Shown here piece after piece: positions 23,763 through 34,338 of a stretch of DNA of 64,000 nt; the first letter of the stretch is position 1; every line of letters starts with the position of its first letter. This DNA is from Variovorax paradoxus. Lineage in GTDB: Bacteria > Pseudomonadota > Gammaproteobacteria > Burkholderiales > Burkholderiaceae_C. The notes beneath the pieces were generated by a model, which had not been told where the DNA came from, searched no databases, and saw nothing but the letters and a program-made list of their open reading frames with translations. The stretch is from the NCBI RefSeq assembly GCF_009755665.1, contig NZ_CP046622.1:806001-870000 (forward strand), written 5' to 3'. The translations under genes and the position numbers were made by a program.

Positions 23763-25640
23763 ATGCGCCGCAGCGGCGAAGCCCTACCTCCATCCTCCCA
23801 TCCCGTCGCCGGGCACCCCCCGGCGCGCAGCGACCGCTCCGACTGGGCCACGCTGCGCCGGCTTTTTCCCTACCTCTGGCAGTACAAGTGGCGGGTGATC
23901 GCCGCGCTCGCCTTCATGGTGGGCGCCAAGGTGGCCAACGTGGGCGTGCCGGTGCTGCTCAAGAACCTCATCGACACGATGACGCCCAAGCCGGACATGG
24001 CGCAGGCGCTCCTGATCGTGCCCATCGGCCTTCTGCTGGCCTACGGGCTGCTGCGGTTCTCGACTGCGCTCTTCGGCGAACTGCGCGAGCTGATCTTCGC
24101 CAAGGCCACCGAAGGCACGGCCCGGCAGATTGCCCTGGAGGTGTTCGGCCACCTGCATTCGCTCAGCCTGCGCTTTCACCTCGAGCGCCAGACCGGCGGC
24201 ATGACGCGCGACATCGAGCGCGGCACGCGCGGCGTGCACTCGCTCATCTCGATGTCGCTCTACAGCATCGTGCCGACCATCATCGAACTGGTGCTGGTGC
24301 TCACCATTCTGGGCGTGAAGTTCGATTCGCTCTTTGTCTGGATTACCGGCGCGGCGCTGGTGCTGTACATCACCTTCACGGTCACGGTGACCGAGTGGCG
24401 CACCCAGTTCCGCAAGACCATGAACGAGCTCGACTCCATGGCCCAGAGCCGCGCGGTCGATTCGCTGCTGAACTACGAAACCGTCAAGTACTTCAACAAC
24501 GAGGAGTTCGAGGCCAAGCGCTACGACGCCAGCCTGGACCGCTACCGCAAGGCTGCCATCAAGAGCCAGCGCACGCTGAGCATGCTCAACACCGGCCAGC
24601 AGCTGATCATCGCAACCAGCCTGGTGCTGATGCTGTGGCGCGCCACCTCGGGCGTGGTCGAAGGGCGCATGACGCTGGGCGACCTGGTGATGGTCAACGC
24701 CTTCATGATCCAGCTCTACATTCCGCTCAATTTCCTGGGCGTGATCTACCGCGAAATCAAGCAGAGCCTGACCGACCTGGACAAGATGTTCGTGCTGATG
24801 GAAAAAGAGCGCGAGGTGCGCGACGCGCCTGGCGCGCAGCCTCTGTCTTTGCTCCCTCTCCCTCCGGGAGAGGGCAGGGGTGAGGGCAGCGGCGTAGACT
24901 CCACCATCCGCTTCGAGGATGTCAGCTTTGCCTACGAGCCCGACCGCCCCATCTTGAAGCACGTGAGCTTCGAAATTCCCGCCGGCAAGACCGTGGCGGT
25001 AGTCGGCCCCTCGGGCTCGGGCAAGTCCACGCTCGCGCGCCTGCTCTACCGCTTCTACGACGTGCAGCAGGGCCGAATCACCATCGGCGGACAAGATATC
25101 CGCGAGGTGCAGCAGTCGAGCGTGCGCCGCGCCATCGGCATCGTGCCGCAGGACACGGTGCTGTTCAACGACACGGTCGAATACAACATCGCCTACGGCC
25201 GCCCCGGTGCCACGCGCGAAGAGGTGGAGAACGCCGCGCGCGCCGCTCGCATCCACGACTTCATCGCCGCCACGCCCAGGGGCTATGAAACCACCGTGGG
25301 CGAGCGCGGCCTCAAGCTGTCGGGCGGAGAAAAGCAGCGCGTGGCCATTGCGCGCACGCTGCTCAAGAACCCGCCGATCGTGATCTTCGACGAGGCCACC
25401 TCGGCGCTCGATTCGGCCAACGAGCGCGCCATCCAGTCCGAGCTCAAGAGCGCGGCGCAGGACAAGACCACGCTGGTCATTGCGCACCGCCTCTCGACGG
25501 TGGTCGATGCGCATGAGATCCTGGTGCTCGAAGCGGGCGTGATCGTCGAGCGCGGCACGCATGCCGAGTTGCTGGCCAGGCAGGGCCGCTATGCGCAGAT
25601 GTGGGCTTTGCAGAAGAGCGAAGCCACACCACTGATGTAG
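23763..25640 (+). CDS. ABC transporter, fused permease/ATPase, Atm1 (ABCB) type
   Basis: The 625-aa half-transporter has six membrane helices (about residues 40-330) and a nucleotide-binding domain with Walker [15 protein letters not shown], signature LSGGEKQRVAIARTLLKNPP and Walker B IVIFDEATSALDS. The segment VDSLLNYETVKYFNNEEFE is characteristic of Atm1/HMT1-type exporters of glutathione-linked metals or sulfur species. Between the two domains (about residues 358-376) a CCTTCCCC-family repeat is translated as LLPLPPGEGRGEGSG, an in-frame insertion into the linker. The substrate is inferred from family only. Confidence 0.92.
   Translation: MRRSGEALPPSSHPVAGHPPARSDRSDWATLRRLFPYLWQYKWRVIAALAFMVGAKVANVGVPVLLKNLIDTMTPKPDMAQALLIVPIGLLLAYGLLRFSTALFGELRELIFAKATEGTARQIALEVFGHLHSLSLRFHLERQTGGMTRDIERGTRGVHSLISMSLYSIVPTIIELVLVLTILGVKFDSLFVWITGAALVLYITFTVTVTEWRTQFRKTMNELDSMAQSRAVDSLLNYETVKYFNNEEFEAKRYDASLDRYRKAAIKSQRTLSMLNTGQQLIIATSLVLMLWRATSGVVEGRMTLGDLVMVNAFMIQLYIPLNFLGVIYREIKQSLTDLDKMFVLMEKEREVRDAPGAQPLSLLPLPPGEGRGEGSGVDSTIRFEDVSFAYEPDRPILKHVSFEIPAGKTVAVVGPSGSGKSTLARLLYRFYDVQQGRITIGGQDIREVQQSSVRRAIGIVPQDTVLFNDTVEYNIAYGRPGATREEVENAARAARIHDFIAATPRGYETTVGERGLKLSGGEKQRVAIARTLLKNPPIVIFDEATSALDSANERAIQSELKSAAQDKTTLVIAHRLSTVVDAHEILVLEAGVIVERGTHAELLARQGRYAQMWALQKSEATPLM
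24852..24887 (+). repeat. REP-like repeat inside a coding region
   Basis: CTCCCTCTCCCTCCGGGAGA continues with GGGCAGGGGTGAGGGC. It is a variant of the CCTTCCCC palindrome plus G-rich tail seen at 17.2, 17.6 and 26.6 kb. It lies in the ABC exporter gene between membrane and ATPase domains and keeps the frame open. Confidence 0.75.
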
Positions 25641-25687
25641 CCCGATCATCCATTCACCCTTACTTTCATCGATCCAGGAGTTCAGAC

Positions 25688-26626
25688 GTGCCGACCAAGA
25701 TTCCCCTGCTGGTGCTCAACAGCCTCTCGAGTGCCCACCAGGCCCAGATTGCCGAGGTCTACGACGTGACCTACGCCTTCGACCCTGCCGCGCGTGCGGC
25801 GGCCGTTGCCGAGCACGGCAAGAAATTTCGCGCGGTGCTGACCATCGGCGTGATCGGCATCACGCCCGAGGAAATCGCGGCCATGCCGGCGCTCGAGCTC
25901 GTCTGCTGCATGGGCGCGGGCTACGAAGGCGTGCCGCTCGACGTGACCCGGGCGCGCGGCATCGTCACGGCCAACGGCGCCGGCACCAATGACGACTGCG
26001 TGGCCGACCACGCCTTCGGCCTGCTGATCAGCATCGTTCGCGGGTTTCGCCAGCTCGACCGGCTGTGCCGCGAGGGTGTGTGGCGCGAGGCCATTCCGCA
26101 GCCGCCGAACGTGTCGGGCAAGAAGCTCGGCATCCTCGGCCTCGGCACCATCGGCCAGAAGATATCCAAGCGCGCCGCCGCGTTCGACATGGAGGTCGGC
26201 TATCACAACCGCAAGCCGCGCGAAGGCGCAACGCAGCGCTACTTCGACGACCTGAAGTCGCTCGCCACCTGGGCCGACTTCCTGGTGCTCGCCGCGCCCG
26301 GCGGGCCGGCCACGCGCCACCTGGTGAATGCCGAGGTGCTCGATGCGCTCGGGCCGCAAGGTTTCCTGGTCAGCATCGGCCGCGGCAGCGTGGTCGACAC
26401 CGAGGCGCTGGCTGCGGCGCTGCGCGAGAACCGCATCGCCGGGGCGGGCCTGGACGTCTACGAAAGCGAGCCGAAGCGCCCCGAGCCGCTGATCGGCCTG
26501 GACAACGTGCTGCTCACGCCGCACATGGCGGGCTGGTCGCCGGAGGCGACGCAGAAATCGGTCGACCATTTCCTTGCGAATGCCGAAGGGCATTTCGCGG
26601 GGCGTGGTGTCCTGACGCCAGTCTGA
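25688..26626 (+). CDS. D-2-hydroxyacid dehydrogenase (GyaR/GhrB-like)
   Basis: The 312-aa NAD(P)-dependent dehydrogenase has the Rossmann motif LGILGLGTIGQKISKRA, the catalytic arginine in SIGRGSVVDTEAL, the glutamate region GAGLDVYESEPKRPEPL and the histidine in LLTPHMAGW. The family reduces glyoxylate, hydroxypyruvate or other 2-oxo acids. The start is GTG with AGGAG nine bases upstream. It follows the ABC exporter by 47 bp and is followed by the empty inverted repeat pair. The basic NRKPRE after the second Rossmann strand suggests NADP preference. Confidence 0.92.
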   Translation: MPTKIPLLVLNSLSSAHQAQIAEVYDVTYAFDPAARAAAVAEHGKKFRAVLTIGVIGITPEEIAAMPALELVCCMGAGYEGVPLDVTRARGIVTANGAGTNDDCVADHAFGLLISIVRGFRQLDRLCREGVWREAIPQPPNVSGKKLGILGLGTIGQKISKRAAAFDMEVGYHNRKPREGATQRYFDDLKSLATWADFLVLAAPGGPATRHLVNAEVLDALGPQGFLVSIGRGSVVDTEALAAALRENRIAGAGLDVYESEPKRPEPLIGLDNVLLTPHMAGWSPEATQKSVDHFLANAEGHFAGRGVLTPV

Positions 26627-26636
26627 GGGTCTTGCT

Positions 26637-26735
26637 CCTTCCCCCTCTGGGGGAAGGTTGGGATGGGGGCGGGCAGGGCGCCCAGTGGAAGCGCCGCGTG
26701 CCCCCACCCCAACCCTCCCCCGGGAGGGGAGGGAG
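26637..26735. repeat. Inverted pair of CCTTCCCC-type repeats without a gene between
   Basis: The left unit (26637-26670) is identical in 34 bases to the one at 17569-17602 read in reverse. An inverted, diverged unit (about 26701-26735) ends with CGGGAGGGGAGGGAG. Only about 30 bp separate them, compared with 366 bp holding the DUF559 gene at 17.2 kb. The right unit ends exactly at the amidase stop codon. Confidence 0.85.
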
Positions 26736-28178
26736 TCAGCCCAAAACCGCGGGGCGCTGGGCGCCCCAGCCGCAGGCTTGGTCGTACACATGCCCCAGCC
26801 GCAGCACGCCAAGATCCGCATGGATCGGCCCGGCCAGCTGCAGGCCCATCGGCAAACCACCCTCGCCGAATCCCGCGCGCACGTTCAGCGTGGGCAGGCC
26901 GGCCAGCGTGAACGGCGTCACGATCTCCATCCAGCGGTGATACGTGTCGCTCGGCACGCCGGCCACTTCGGCGGGCCAGTGCAGCTCGGCATCGAAAGGA
27001 AACACCTGCGCCGACGGCGCCAGCACGAAGTCGAAGCGCTCGAAGAGCCTGAGGAACGCGCGGTACACGTTCGAGCGATAGACCGAAGCCTGGTAGAGCG
27101 ACGCCGCATCCAGGTGGCGGCTCTGCTCGATTTCCCACTGCGCCTCGGGCTTGAGCTGGGCAAAGAGCTTCGGGTCGCTCAGGTACGCGCCGAGCTTGCC
27201 GCCCACCAGCAGCTGCCGCAGGCGCAGCCAGGCGCTCCAGTTGTGCTCGCGCGGCACGTCGAGCGTGCAGGGCTCCACTTCGCAGCCGATGGCGCGAAAG
27301 GTGTCGAGTGCGCGCTCGCCCAGCTCGCGTATGCCCGGCGCCAGCGGCAGATCGGGCCAGATGCCGCCGAGCCAACCCACGCGCAGGCCTTCCACGTTGT
27401 CGTCGAGCTGCAGCGCATCGGGCGCGGGCAAGGCGTGCGGCGACGACAGCGGCACGCGCGTGTCGAAGCCCGCCTGCACCGCCAGCAGCCGCGCGGTGTC
27501 TTCCACGGTGCGGGCCATCGGCCCTTCGGTGCCCAGTTGCTGGAAGAACAATTCCTGCTCGGGATCGCCGGGCACGCGGCCGCGTGAAGGCCGCATGCCG
27601 ATCACGTTGTTGAAGGCGGCGGGGTTGCGCAGCGAGCCCATCATGTCGCTGCCGTCGGCCACCGGCAGCATGCCCAGGGCCAGCGCCACCGCAGCGCCGC
27701 CGCTGCTGCCGCCGGCGCTGCGGTCGGGCGCATAGGCGTTGCTGGTGATGCCGAACACCGTGTTGTAGGTGTTCGAGCCCAGGCCGAATTCCGGCGTGTT
27801 GGTCTTGCCGATCACGACGACGCCGGACGCCCGCATGCGCGCGACGTGCAGGCTGTCGGTGCGCGCCGGGGAGCGCGGCGACAGCGGCGAGCCCATCGAG
27901 GTCGGCAGGCCGGCGGCATGGCTCAGGTCCTTCACCGCCAGCGGAAAGCCGTGCATCCAGCCGCGCCGCTCGCCGCGCGCCAGTTCGGCGTCGCGCTCGC
28001 TGGCTTCGGCCAGCAGGGCTTCGGGTTCGCGCAGCGAAACGATGGCGTTGAAGCGCGGATTGAGCGCCTCGATGCGCGCCAGCGAGGCTTGCATCACCTC
28101 GCGGCAGGACACCTTGCGGCTTCCGATCAGGTGCGACAGTTCGGTGGCGGTCAGCCCGGGCAGGTCGACAAAAGGCAT
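26736..28178 (-). CDS. Amidase signature-family enzyme
   Basis: The 480-aa protein carries the amidase Ser-cisSer-Lys triad: lysine in FPLAVKDLSHAAGLPTSMG, glycine/serine-rich GGSSGGAAVALALGMLP, and the serine in GSDMMGSLRNPAAFNN. GKTNTPEFGLGSNTYN is also typical. It hydrolyses an amide or related C-N bond in the cytoplasm. MPFVDLPG was taken as the start because the conserved region begins there; longer forms run into the divergent LysR gene. The short gap of 61 bp suggests joint regulation with that gene. Confidence 0.92.
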   Translation of the reverse strand: MPFVDLPGLTATELSHLIGSRKVSCREVMQASLARIEALNPRFNAIVSLREPEALLAEASERDAELARGERRGWMHGFPLAVKDLSHAAGLPTSMGSPLSPRSPARTDSLHVARMRASGVVVIGKTNTPEFGLGSNTYNTVFGITSNAYAPDRSAGGSSGGAAVALALGMLPVADGSDMMGSLRNPAAFNNVIGMRPSRGRVPGDPEQELFFQQLGTEGPMARTVEDTARLLAVQAGFDTRVPLSSPHALPAPDALQLDDNVEGLRVGWLGGIWPDLPLAPGIRELGERALDTFRAIGCEVEPCTLDVPREHNWSAWLRLRQLLVGGKLGAYLSDPKLFAQLKPEAQWEIEQSRHLDAASLYQASVYRSNVYRAFLRLFERFDFVLAPSAQVFPFDAELHWPAEVAGVPSDTYHRWMEIVTPFTLAGLPTLNVRAGFGEGGLPMGLQLAGPIHADLGVLRLGHVYDQACGWGAQRPAVLG

Positions 28179-28239
28179 GGCGAGTGCGGGAAAAGGAGGG
28201 GGCGCCCAGTATGGCGCGGCGCTCGCATAATCGCCGCGT

Positions 28240-29229
28240 ATGGAAACAAAGTGGCTAGAAGACTTCATCAGCCTGGCGGAAACGCGCAGCTTCAGCCGCT
28301 CGGCCCAATTGAGGCATGTCACGCAGCCGGCTTTTTCGCGGCGCATCCAGGCGCTGGAGGGCTGGGCCGGCACCGACCTGGTCGACCGCAGCTCCTACCC
28401 CACGCGCCTCACGCCCGCGGGCCAGACGCTCTACAGCCAGGCCATCGAGATGCTGCAATCGCTGCAGAGCACCCGCGCCATGTTGCGCGGCCATTCGGCC
28501 GCGGGGCAGGACGTGATCGAGATTGCGGTGCCGCACACGCTCGCCTTCACCTTCTTTCCCTCGTGGGTGACCAGCTTGCGCGAGCACTTCGGGCCCATCA
28601 AGAGCCGGCTCATCGCGCTCAACGTGCACGACGCCGTGCTGCGCCTGGTCGAAGGCAGTTGCGACCTGCTGATTGCCTATCACCACCCCTCGCAGCCGCT
28701 GCAGCTGGACGCCAACAAATACGAAATGGTCAGCCTGGGCGAGGAAACCGTGGCCCCATGGGTCAAGGCCGACGCCGAGGGCGCACCGCGCTTTCGCTTG
28801 CCTGGCCGGCCCGGCCAGCCGCTGCCCTACCTGGGCTACGCGCCCGGCGCCTACCTGGGCCGTGTGGTCGACCAGCTGCTCAAGGAATCGGGCACGGCCA
28901 TCCACCTGGACCGGGTCTATGAAACCGACATGGCCGAAGGCCTGAAGGTCATGGCGCTCGAAGGCCACGGCATCGCCTTTCTGCCGCAAAGCGCGGTGCG
29001 CAAGGAGATCAAGGCGCGCAAGCTGGTGAGCGCGCTGCCGCCCGAGATCGACAGCCTGGAGGCGACGATGGAAATCCGCGCCTATCGCGAGCGGCCGAGT
29101 GCGCCCGTCCCCGTCAAGACCGGCAACGGCCGCTCCGCAAAGGCCGCAGCGGGCCTGGAAAGCCTGCAGCCCAAGCGCACGGCCGATGCGCTGTGGTCGT
29201 ACCTGGTCGGTGCCCAGCCGACCCGTTGA
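28240..29229 (+). CDS. LysR-family regulator, HypT (YjiE)-like
   Basis: The 329-aa regulator begins METKWLEDFISLAETRSFSR, then LRHVTQPAFSRRIQALEGWA, very close in style to HypT of E. coli, a hypochlorite-responsive LysR-type regulator. An effector domain follows (about residues 90-290) with an added 35-residue C-terminal tail. HypT depends on methionine oxidation; whether this homologue senses oxidants is not known. It is divergent from the amidase and lies upstream of aspA, so it may control either. A palindrome just after its stop could be a binding site. Confidence 0.9.
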   Translation: METKWLEDFISLAETRSFSRSAQLRHVTQPAFSRRIQALEGWAGTDLVDRSSYPTRLTPAGQTLYSQAIEMLQSLQSTRAMLRGHSAAGQDVIEIAVPHTLAFTFFPSWVTSLREHFGPIKSRLIALNVHDAVLRLVEGSCDLLIAYHHPSQPLQLDANKYEMVSLGEETVAPWVKADAEGAPRFRLPGRPGQPLPYLGYAPGAYLGRVVDQLLKESGTAIHLDRVYETDMAEGLKVMALEGHGIAFLPQSAVRKEIKARKLVSALPPEIDSLEATMEIRAYRERPSAPVPVKTGNGRSAKAAAGLESLQPKRTADALWSYLVGAQPTR

Positions 29230-29248
29230 CATGGTTGACGCGCCGAAT

Positions 29249-29263
29249 TTGTGCGCTGCACAA
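29249..29263. promoter_or_regulatory. Palindromic site in the aspA leader
   Basis: TTGTGC-GCT-GCACAA is a perfect six-base inverted repeat, 20 bp after the LysR stop. TTGACG (29235-29240) and CACAAT (29259-29264), spaced 18 bp, make a plausible promoter overlapping it. An LTTR or other regulator could act here; the binder is not known. Confidence 0.5.
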
Positions 29264-29370
29264 TCTATAAATGCCGCGCATGAGGCCCCCCGCAAACGGC
29301 ATTGGCGTTGCGGGCGGGCCGCCACTACAGTCGCGGCAGTTTTCGAATCGCTGTCACAGCAAGTCTTCCG

Positions 29371-29397
29371 GCACGCGCCACCCGCGTGCTTTTTTTT
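29371..29397 (+). terminator. Terminator-like hairpin just upstream of aspA
   Basis: GCACGCG-CCACC-CGCGTGC is followed by eight T residues, ending 15 bp before the aspA start codon. It could end a LysR transcript or a short RNA, or work as an attenuator in the aspA leader. Confidence 0.75.
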
Positions 29398-29412
29398 AGC
29401 CGAGGAACCTGT

Positions 29413-30864
<1,452 letters not shown>

Positions 30865-31036
30865 TGAAAGTCGGACAATGCCAATGGGTACCTCTGCACC
30901 ACGACGGAACCGCGATGCGCGGGGCCGGTGCACACGTCATCGAGAATGCACCGGGTTGGCCCGGGTATTCCCCATGACCTGAATGTCTAAAATTTAGTTG
31001 TATCTGTATCTTCCAGTCACCTCAGGAGTTTTCCGT

Positions 31037-31939
31037 ATGAAAAAGCAAGTATTGGCATTGGCAATCGCAGCCGTGGCTGCCGGCAGCGCGTTTGCACAGG
31101 CCAATGACACCCTGGCCAAGATCAAGGCCTCGGGCACCATCACCGAAGGCGTGCGGGAATCTTCCGGCCTTTCTTACACACTGGGCAACGGCCAGTACAC
31201 CGGTTTCCACTACGACGTCTGCGCCAACATCATTCGCGACATCCAGAAGCACCTCAGCCTGGCCAAGCTTGAAACCAAGTACCAGCCCGTGACCTCGCAA
31301 AACCGCGTGCCCCTGGTGCAAAACGGCACCGTCGACCTGGAGTGCGGCTCCACCACCAACAATGCCACGCGCCAGAAGGACGTGTCGTTCGCCGTGACCA
31401 CCTACGTCGAGGAAGTGCGCATTGCGGTCAAGGCCAACTCGGGCATCAACAGCATCAAGGACCTGAACGGCAAGACCGTGGCCACCACCACCGGCACCAC
31501 GTCGGTGCAAACGCTGCGCAAGAACGAACGCGCCGGCGGCATCGACTTCAAGGAGCTCTACGGCAAGGACCACTCCGACAGCTTCCTGCTGCTCGAATCG
31601 GGCCGCGCCGACGCCTTCGTGATGGACGGTTCCATCCTGGCCTCGAACATCGCCAAGTCCAAGTCGCCGGCCGAGTACAAGATCGTGGGCGAAGTGCTCA
31701 GCGTCGAGCCCATCGCCATCATGATCCGCAAGGACGACGCCGCCTTCAAGAAGGTGGTGGACGACAGCATCAAGGCGCAGATCAAGAACGGCGAACTCGC
31801 CAAGCTCTGGGACAAGTGGTTCCTGAAGCCGATTCCCCCGGCAAACGTCACCGTGAACCTGCCCCTGTCCGAAGCTACCAAGACGGCCTGGGCCAACCCG
31901 AACGACAAGCCGATGGAAGAGTACGCCGCGAAGAAGTAA
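31037..31939 (+). CDS. gltI: Glutamate/aspartate-type ABC transporter, periplasmic binding protein
   Basis: The 300-aa protein has a Sec signal peptide (MKKQVLALAIAAVAAGSAFA, cleavage after AQ). Its SBP_bac_3 domain contains TLAKIKASGTITEGVRESSG, VDLECGSTTNNATRQKDVSF and FLLLESGRADAFVMDGSIL, as in GltI/DEBP. It binds acidic amino acids in the periplasm. CAGGAGTTTTCCGT before the ATG supports the start. Two permeases and an ATPase follow. A hairpin terminator just after its stop should make this the most abundant product of the operon. Confidence 0.94.
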   Translation: MKKQVLALAIAAVAAGSAFAQANDTLAKIKASGTITEGVRESSGLSYTLGNGQYTGFHYDVCANIIRDIQKHLSLAKLETKYQPVTSQNRVPLVQNGTVDLECGSTTNNATRQKDVSFAVTTYVEEVRIAVKANSGINSIKDLNGKTVATTTGTTSVQTLRKNERAGGIDFKELYGKDHSDSFLLLESGRADAFVMDGSILASNIAKSKSPAEYKIVGEVLSVEPIAIMIRKDDAAFKKVVDDSIKAQIKNGELAKLWDKWFLKPIPPANVTVNLPLSEATKTAWANPNDKPMEEYAAKK

Positions 31940-31961
31940 TCGCCACGAAGGTCATCCGCGC

Positions 31962-31993
31962 AACGCCCGCCGCCCCCGGCGGGCGTTTGTTTT
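31962..31993 (+). terminator. Intraoperonic terminator after gltI
   Basis: AACGCCCGCCG pairs with CGGCGGGCGTT around CCCC, followed by TTTGTTTT. The stem is strong but the T tract is broken, so partial read-through into the permease genes is expected. Confidence 0.8.
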
Positions 31994-32075
31994 CGCAGGC
32001 AACGCAATGCTGCGGCGCGCGGGCATGGCCTCTGCAAGCTGGCAGTCTGGAAATCTGAAAGAAGGAGAGTCCCCG

Positions 32076-32807
32076 ATGGGATCAAACTGGGATTGGCAGG
32101 TCTTCTTGCAAGACCCGGGCGGGAAGTACCCGACCTACTGGGAGTGGATGCTGTCCGCATGGGGCTGGACCGTGTCGGTGGCCCTGCTGGCGCTCATCGT
32201 CGCGCTGGTGCTGGGTTCGCTGATCGGCATCATCCGTACCTTGCCCAACAGCCCCTGGCTCGTGCGCCTGGGCAATGCCTGGGTCGAGCTGTTCCGCAAC
32301 ATTCCGCTGCTGGTGCAGATCTTTCTCTGGTACCACGTCATTCCGGCGCTGATTCCGGTCATGAAGGGTGTGCCGAGCTTCGTGCTGGTGGTGCTGGCGC
32401 TGGGCTTCTTTACCTCGGCGCGTATTGCCGAGCAGGTGCGCTCGGGTATTCAGGCGCTGCCCAAGGGCCAGCGCTATGCGGGCATGGCGGTGGGCTTTAC
32501 CACGCCGCAGTACTACCGCTACGTCATTTTGCCAATGGCCTACCGCATCATCATTCCGCCGCTCACGAGCGAAACGATGAACATCTTCAAGAACTCGTCG
32601 GTGGCGTTCGCCGTGTCGGTGACCGAACTCACGATGTTCGCCATGCAGGCGCAGGAAGAAACCTCGCGCGGCATCGAGGTGTACCTTGCGGTAACGGGGC
32701 TCTACGTGGTCTCGGCCTTTGCAATCAACCGCATCATGGCTTTCATCGAGAAGAAGACGCGCGTGCCGGGCTTCATCGTCTCGGCCAGCGGCGGCGGGGG
32801 ACATTGA
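32076..32807 (+). CDS. gltJ: Glutamate/aspartate ABC transporter permease
   Basis: The 243-aa protein is a His/Glu/Gln-type polar amino acid permease with about five helices. It shows WVELFRNIPLLVQIFLWYHV near residue 70 and the EAA-like loop SGIQALPKGQRYAGMAVGFT, which contacts the ATPase. GAAGGAGAGTCCCCG precedes the ATG. Its stop lies one base before the next gene's start. It forms the inner-membrane channel with GltK. Family length and order (I-J-K-L) match the E. coli glutamate/aspartate system. Confidence 0.93.
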   Translation: MGSNWDWQVFLQDPGGKYPTYWEWMLSAWGWTVSVALLALIVALVLGSLIGIIRTLPNSPWLVRLGNAWVELFRNIPLLVQIFLWYHVIPALIPVMKGVPSFVLVVLALGFFTSARIAEQVRSGIQALPKGQRYAGMAVGFTTPQYYRYVILPMAYRIIIPPLTSETMNIFKNSSVAFAVSVTELTMFAMQAQEETSRGIEVYLAVTGLYVVSAFAINRIMAFIEKKTRVPGFIVSASGGGGH

Positions 32808-32808
32808 C

Positions 32809-33498
32809 ATGATGAATCTCGACCTGTCGTTCTACAACTGGGAAGTCATCAGCAACTTCGTCGTCAAGGGCTTCTACTTCAGCATCATGCTGACGATCGT
32901 CGCCACCATTGGCGGCGTGCTCTTTGGCACCGTGCTGGCGCTCATGCGCCTCTCGGGCAAGAAGTGGCTCGATGCGCCCGCCGCCATCTACGTCAACGGC
33001 ATGCGCAGCATTCCGCTGGTGATGGTCATCCTGTGGTTCTTCCTCTTGGTGCCGGCCTCGTTCTACGCGGCCTTCGGCTCCATCGGCTCGAACTACCGCT
33101 CGGAAATCTCGGCCGTGATCACCTTCATCGCGTTCGAGGCGGCCTACTTCAGCGAGATCATGCGCGCGGGCATCCAGTCGATTCCGCGCGGCCAGGTGTA
33201 TGCGGGCCAGGCAGTGGGCATGACCTACGGCCAGAACATGCGCTTGGTGGTGCTGCCGCAGGCGTTCCGCAACATGCTGCCGGTGCTGCTCACGCAGACC
33301 ATCATCCTGTTCCAGGACACCTCGCTGGTCTACGCCATCGGCGCGTACGACATGCTCAAGGGCTTCGAGACCGCGGGCAAGAACTTCGGCCGCCCGATCG
33401 AGGCCTACCTGCTCGCGGCCGTCGTTTACTTCATCATGTGCTATGCCTTGTCGTGGCTCGTCAAGCGCCTCCACAAGAAGATTGCCATCATTCGCTGA
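32809..33498 (+). CDS. gltK: Glutamate/aspartate ABC transporter permease
   Basis: The 229-aa permease has about five helices, YVNGMRSIPLVMVILWFFLL, the EAA loop MRAGIQSIPRGQVYAGQAVG, and LPQAFRNMLPVLLTQTIILF. It pairs with GltJ. Two adjacent ATG codons (32809 and 32812) could start it, and the upstream gltJ stop is immediately before them, suggesting translational coupling. It is followed by the ATPase after 21 bp. Confidence 0.92.
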   Translation: MMNLDLSFYNWEVISNFVVKGFYFSIMLTIVATIGGVLFGTVLALMRLSGKKWLDAPAAIYVNGMRSIPLVMVILWFFLLVPASFYAAFGSIGSNYRSEISAVITFIAFEAAYFSEIMRAGIQSIPRGQVYAGQAVGMTYGQNMRLVVLPQAFRNMLPVLLTQTIILFQDTSLVYAIGAYDMLKGFETAGKNFGRPIEAYLLAAVVYFIMCYALSWLVKRLHKKIAIIR

Positions 33499-33519
33499 GT
33501 GGCTGAACCGGAGAAAGAA

Positions 33520-34269
<750 letters not shown>

Positions 34270-34294
34270 TCGATTCGCTGCGGCACCAAAAGCA

Positions 34295-34326
34295 AAAGCC
34301 ACGCTGTTCGCAGCGTGGCTTTTTTA
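34295..34326. terminator. Bidirectional Rho-independent terminator
   Basis: AAAGCCACGCTG-TTCG-CAGCGTGGCTTT continues into a T run, with As before the stem. It separates the convergent gltL and nucleoside hydrolase genes and could stop transcription from both sides. Confidence 0.92.
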
Positions 34327-34338
34327 TTGCCTGGGTTC

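Noticed and set aside
23784..25649. 621-codon minus-strand frame opposite the ABC exporter
   Set aside because: Antisense shadow without motifs; the exporter has complete Walker and signature sequences.
30956..30993. Promoter before gltI (TTGGCC ... TAAAAT)
   Set aside because: The spacing is 26 bp. TAAAAT alone may be a -10, but no properly placed -35 was found.
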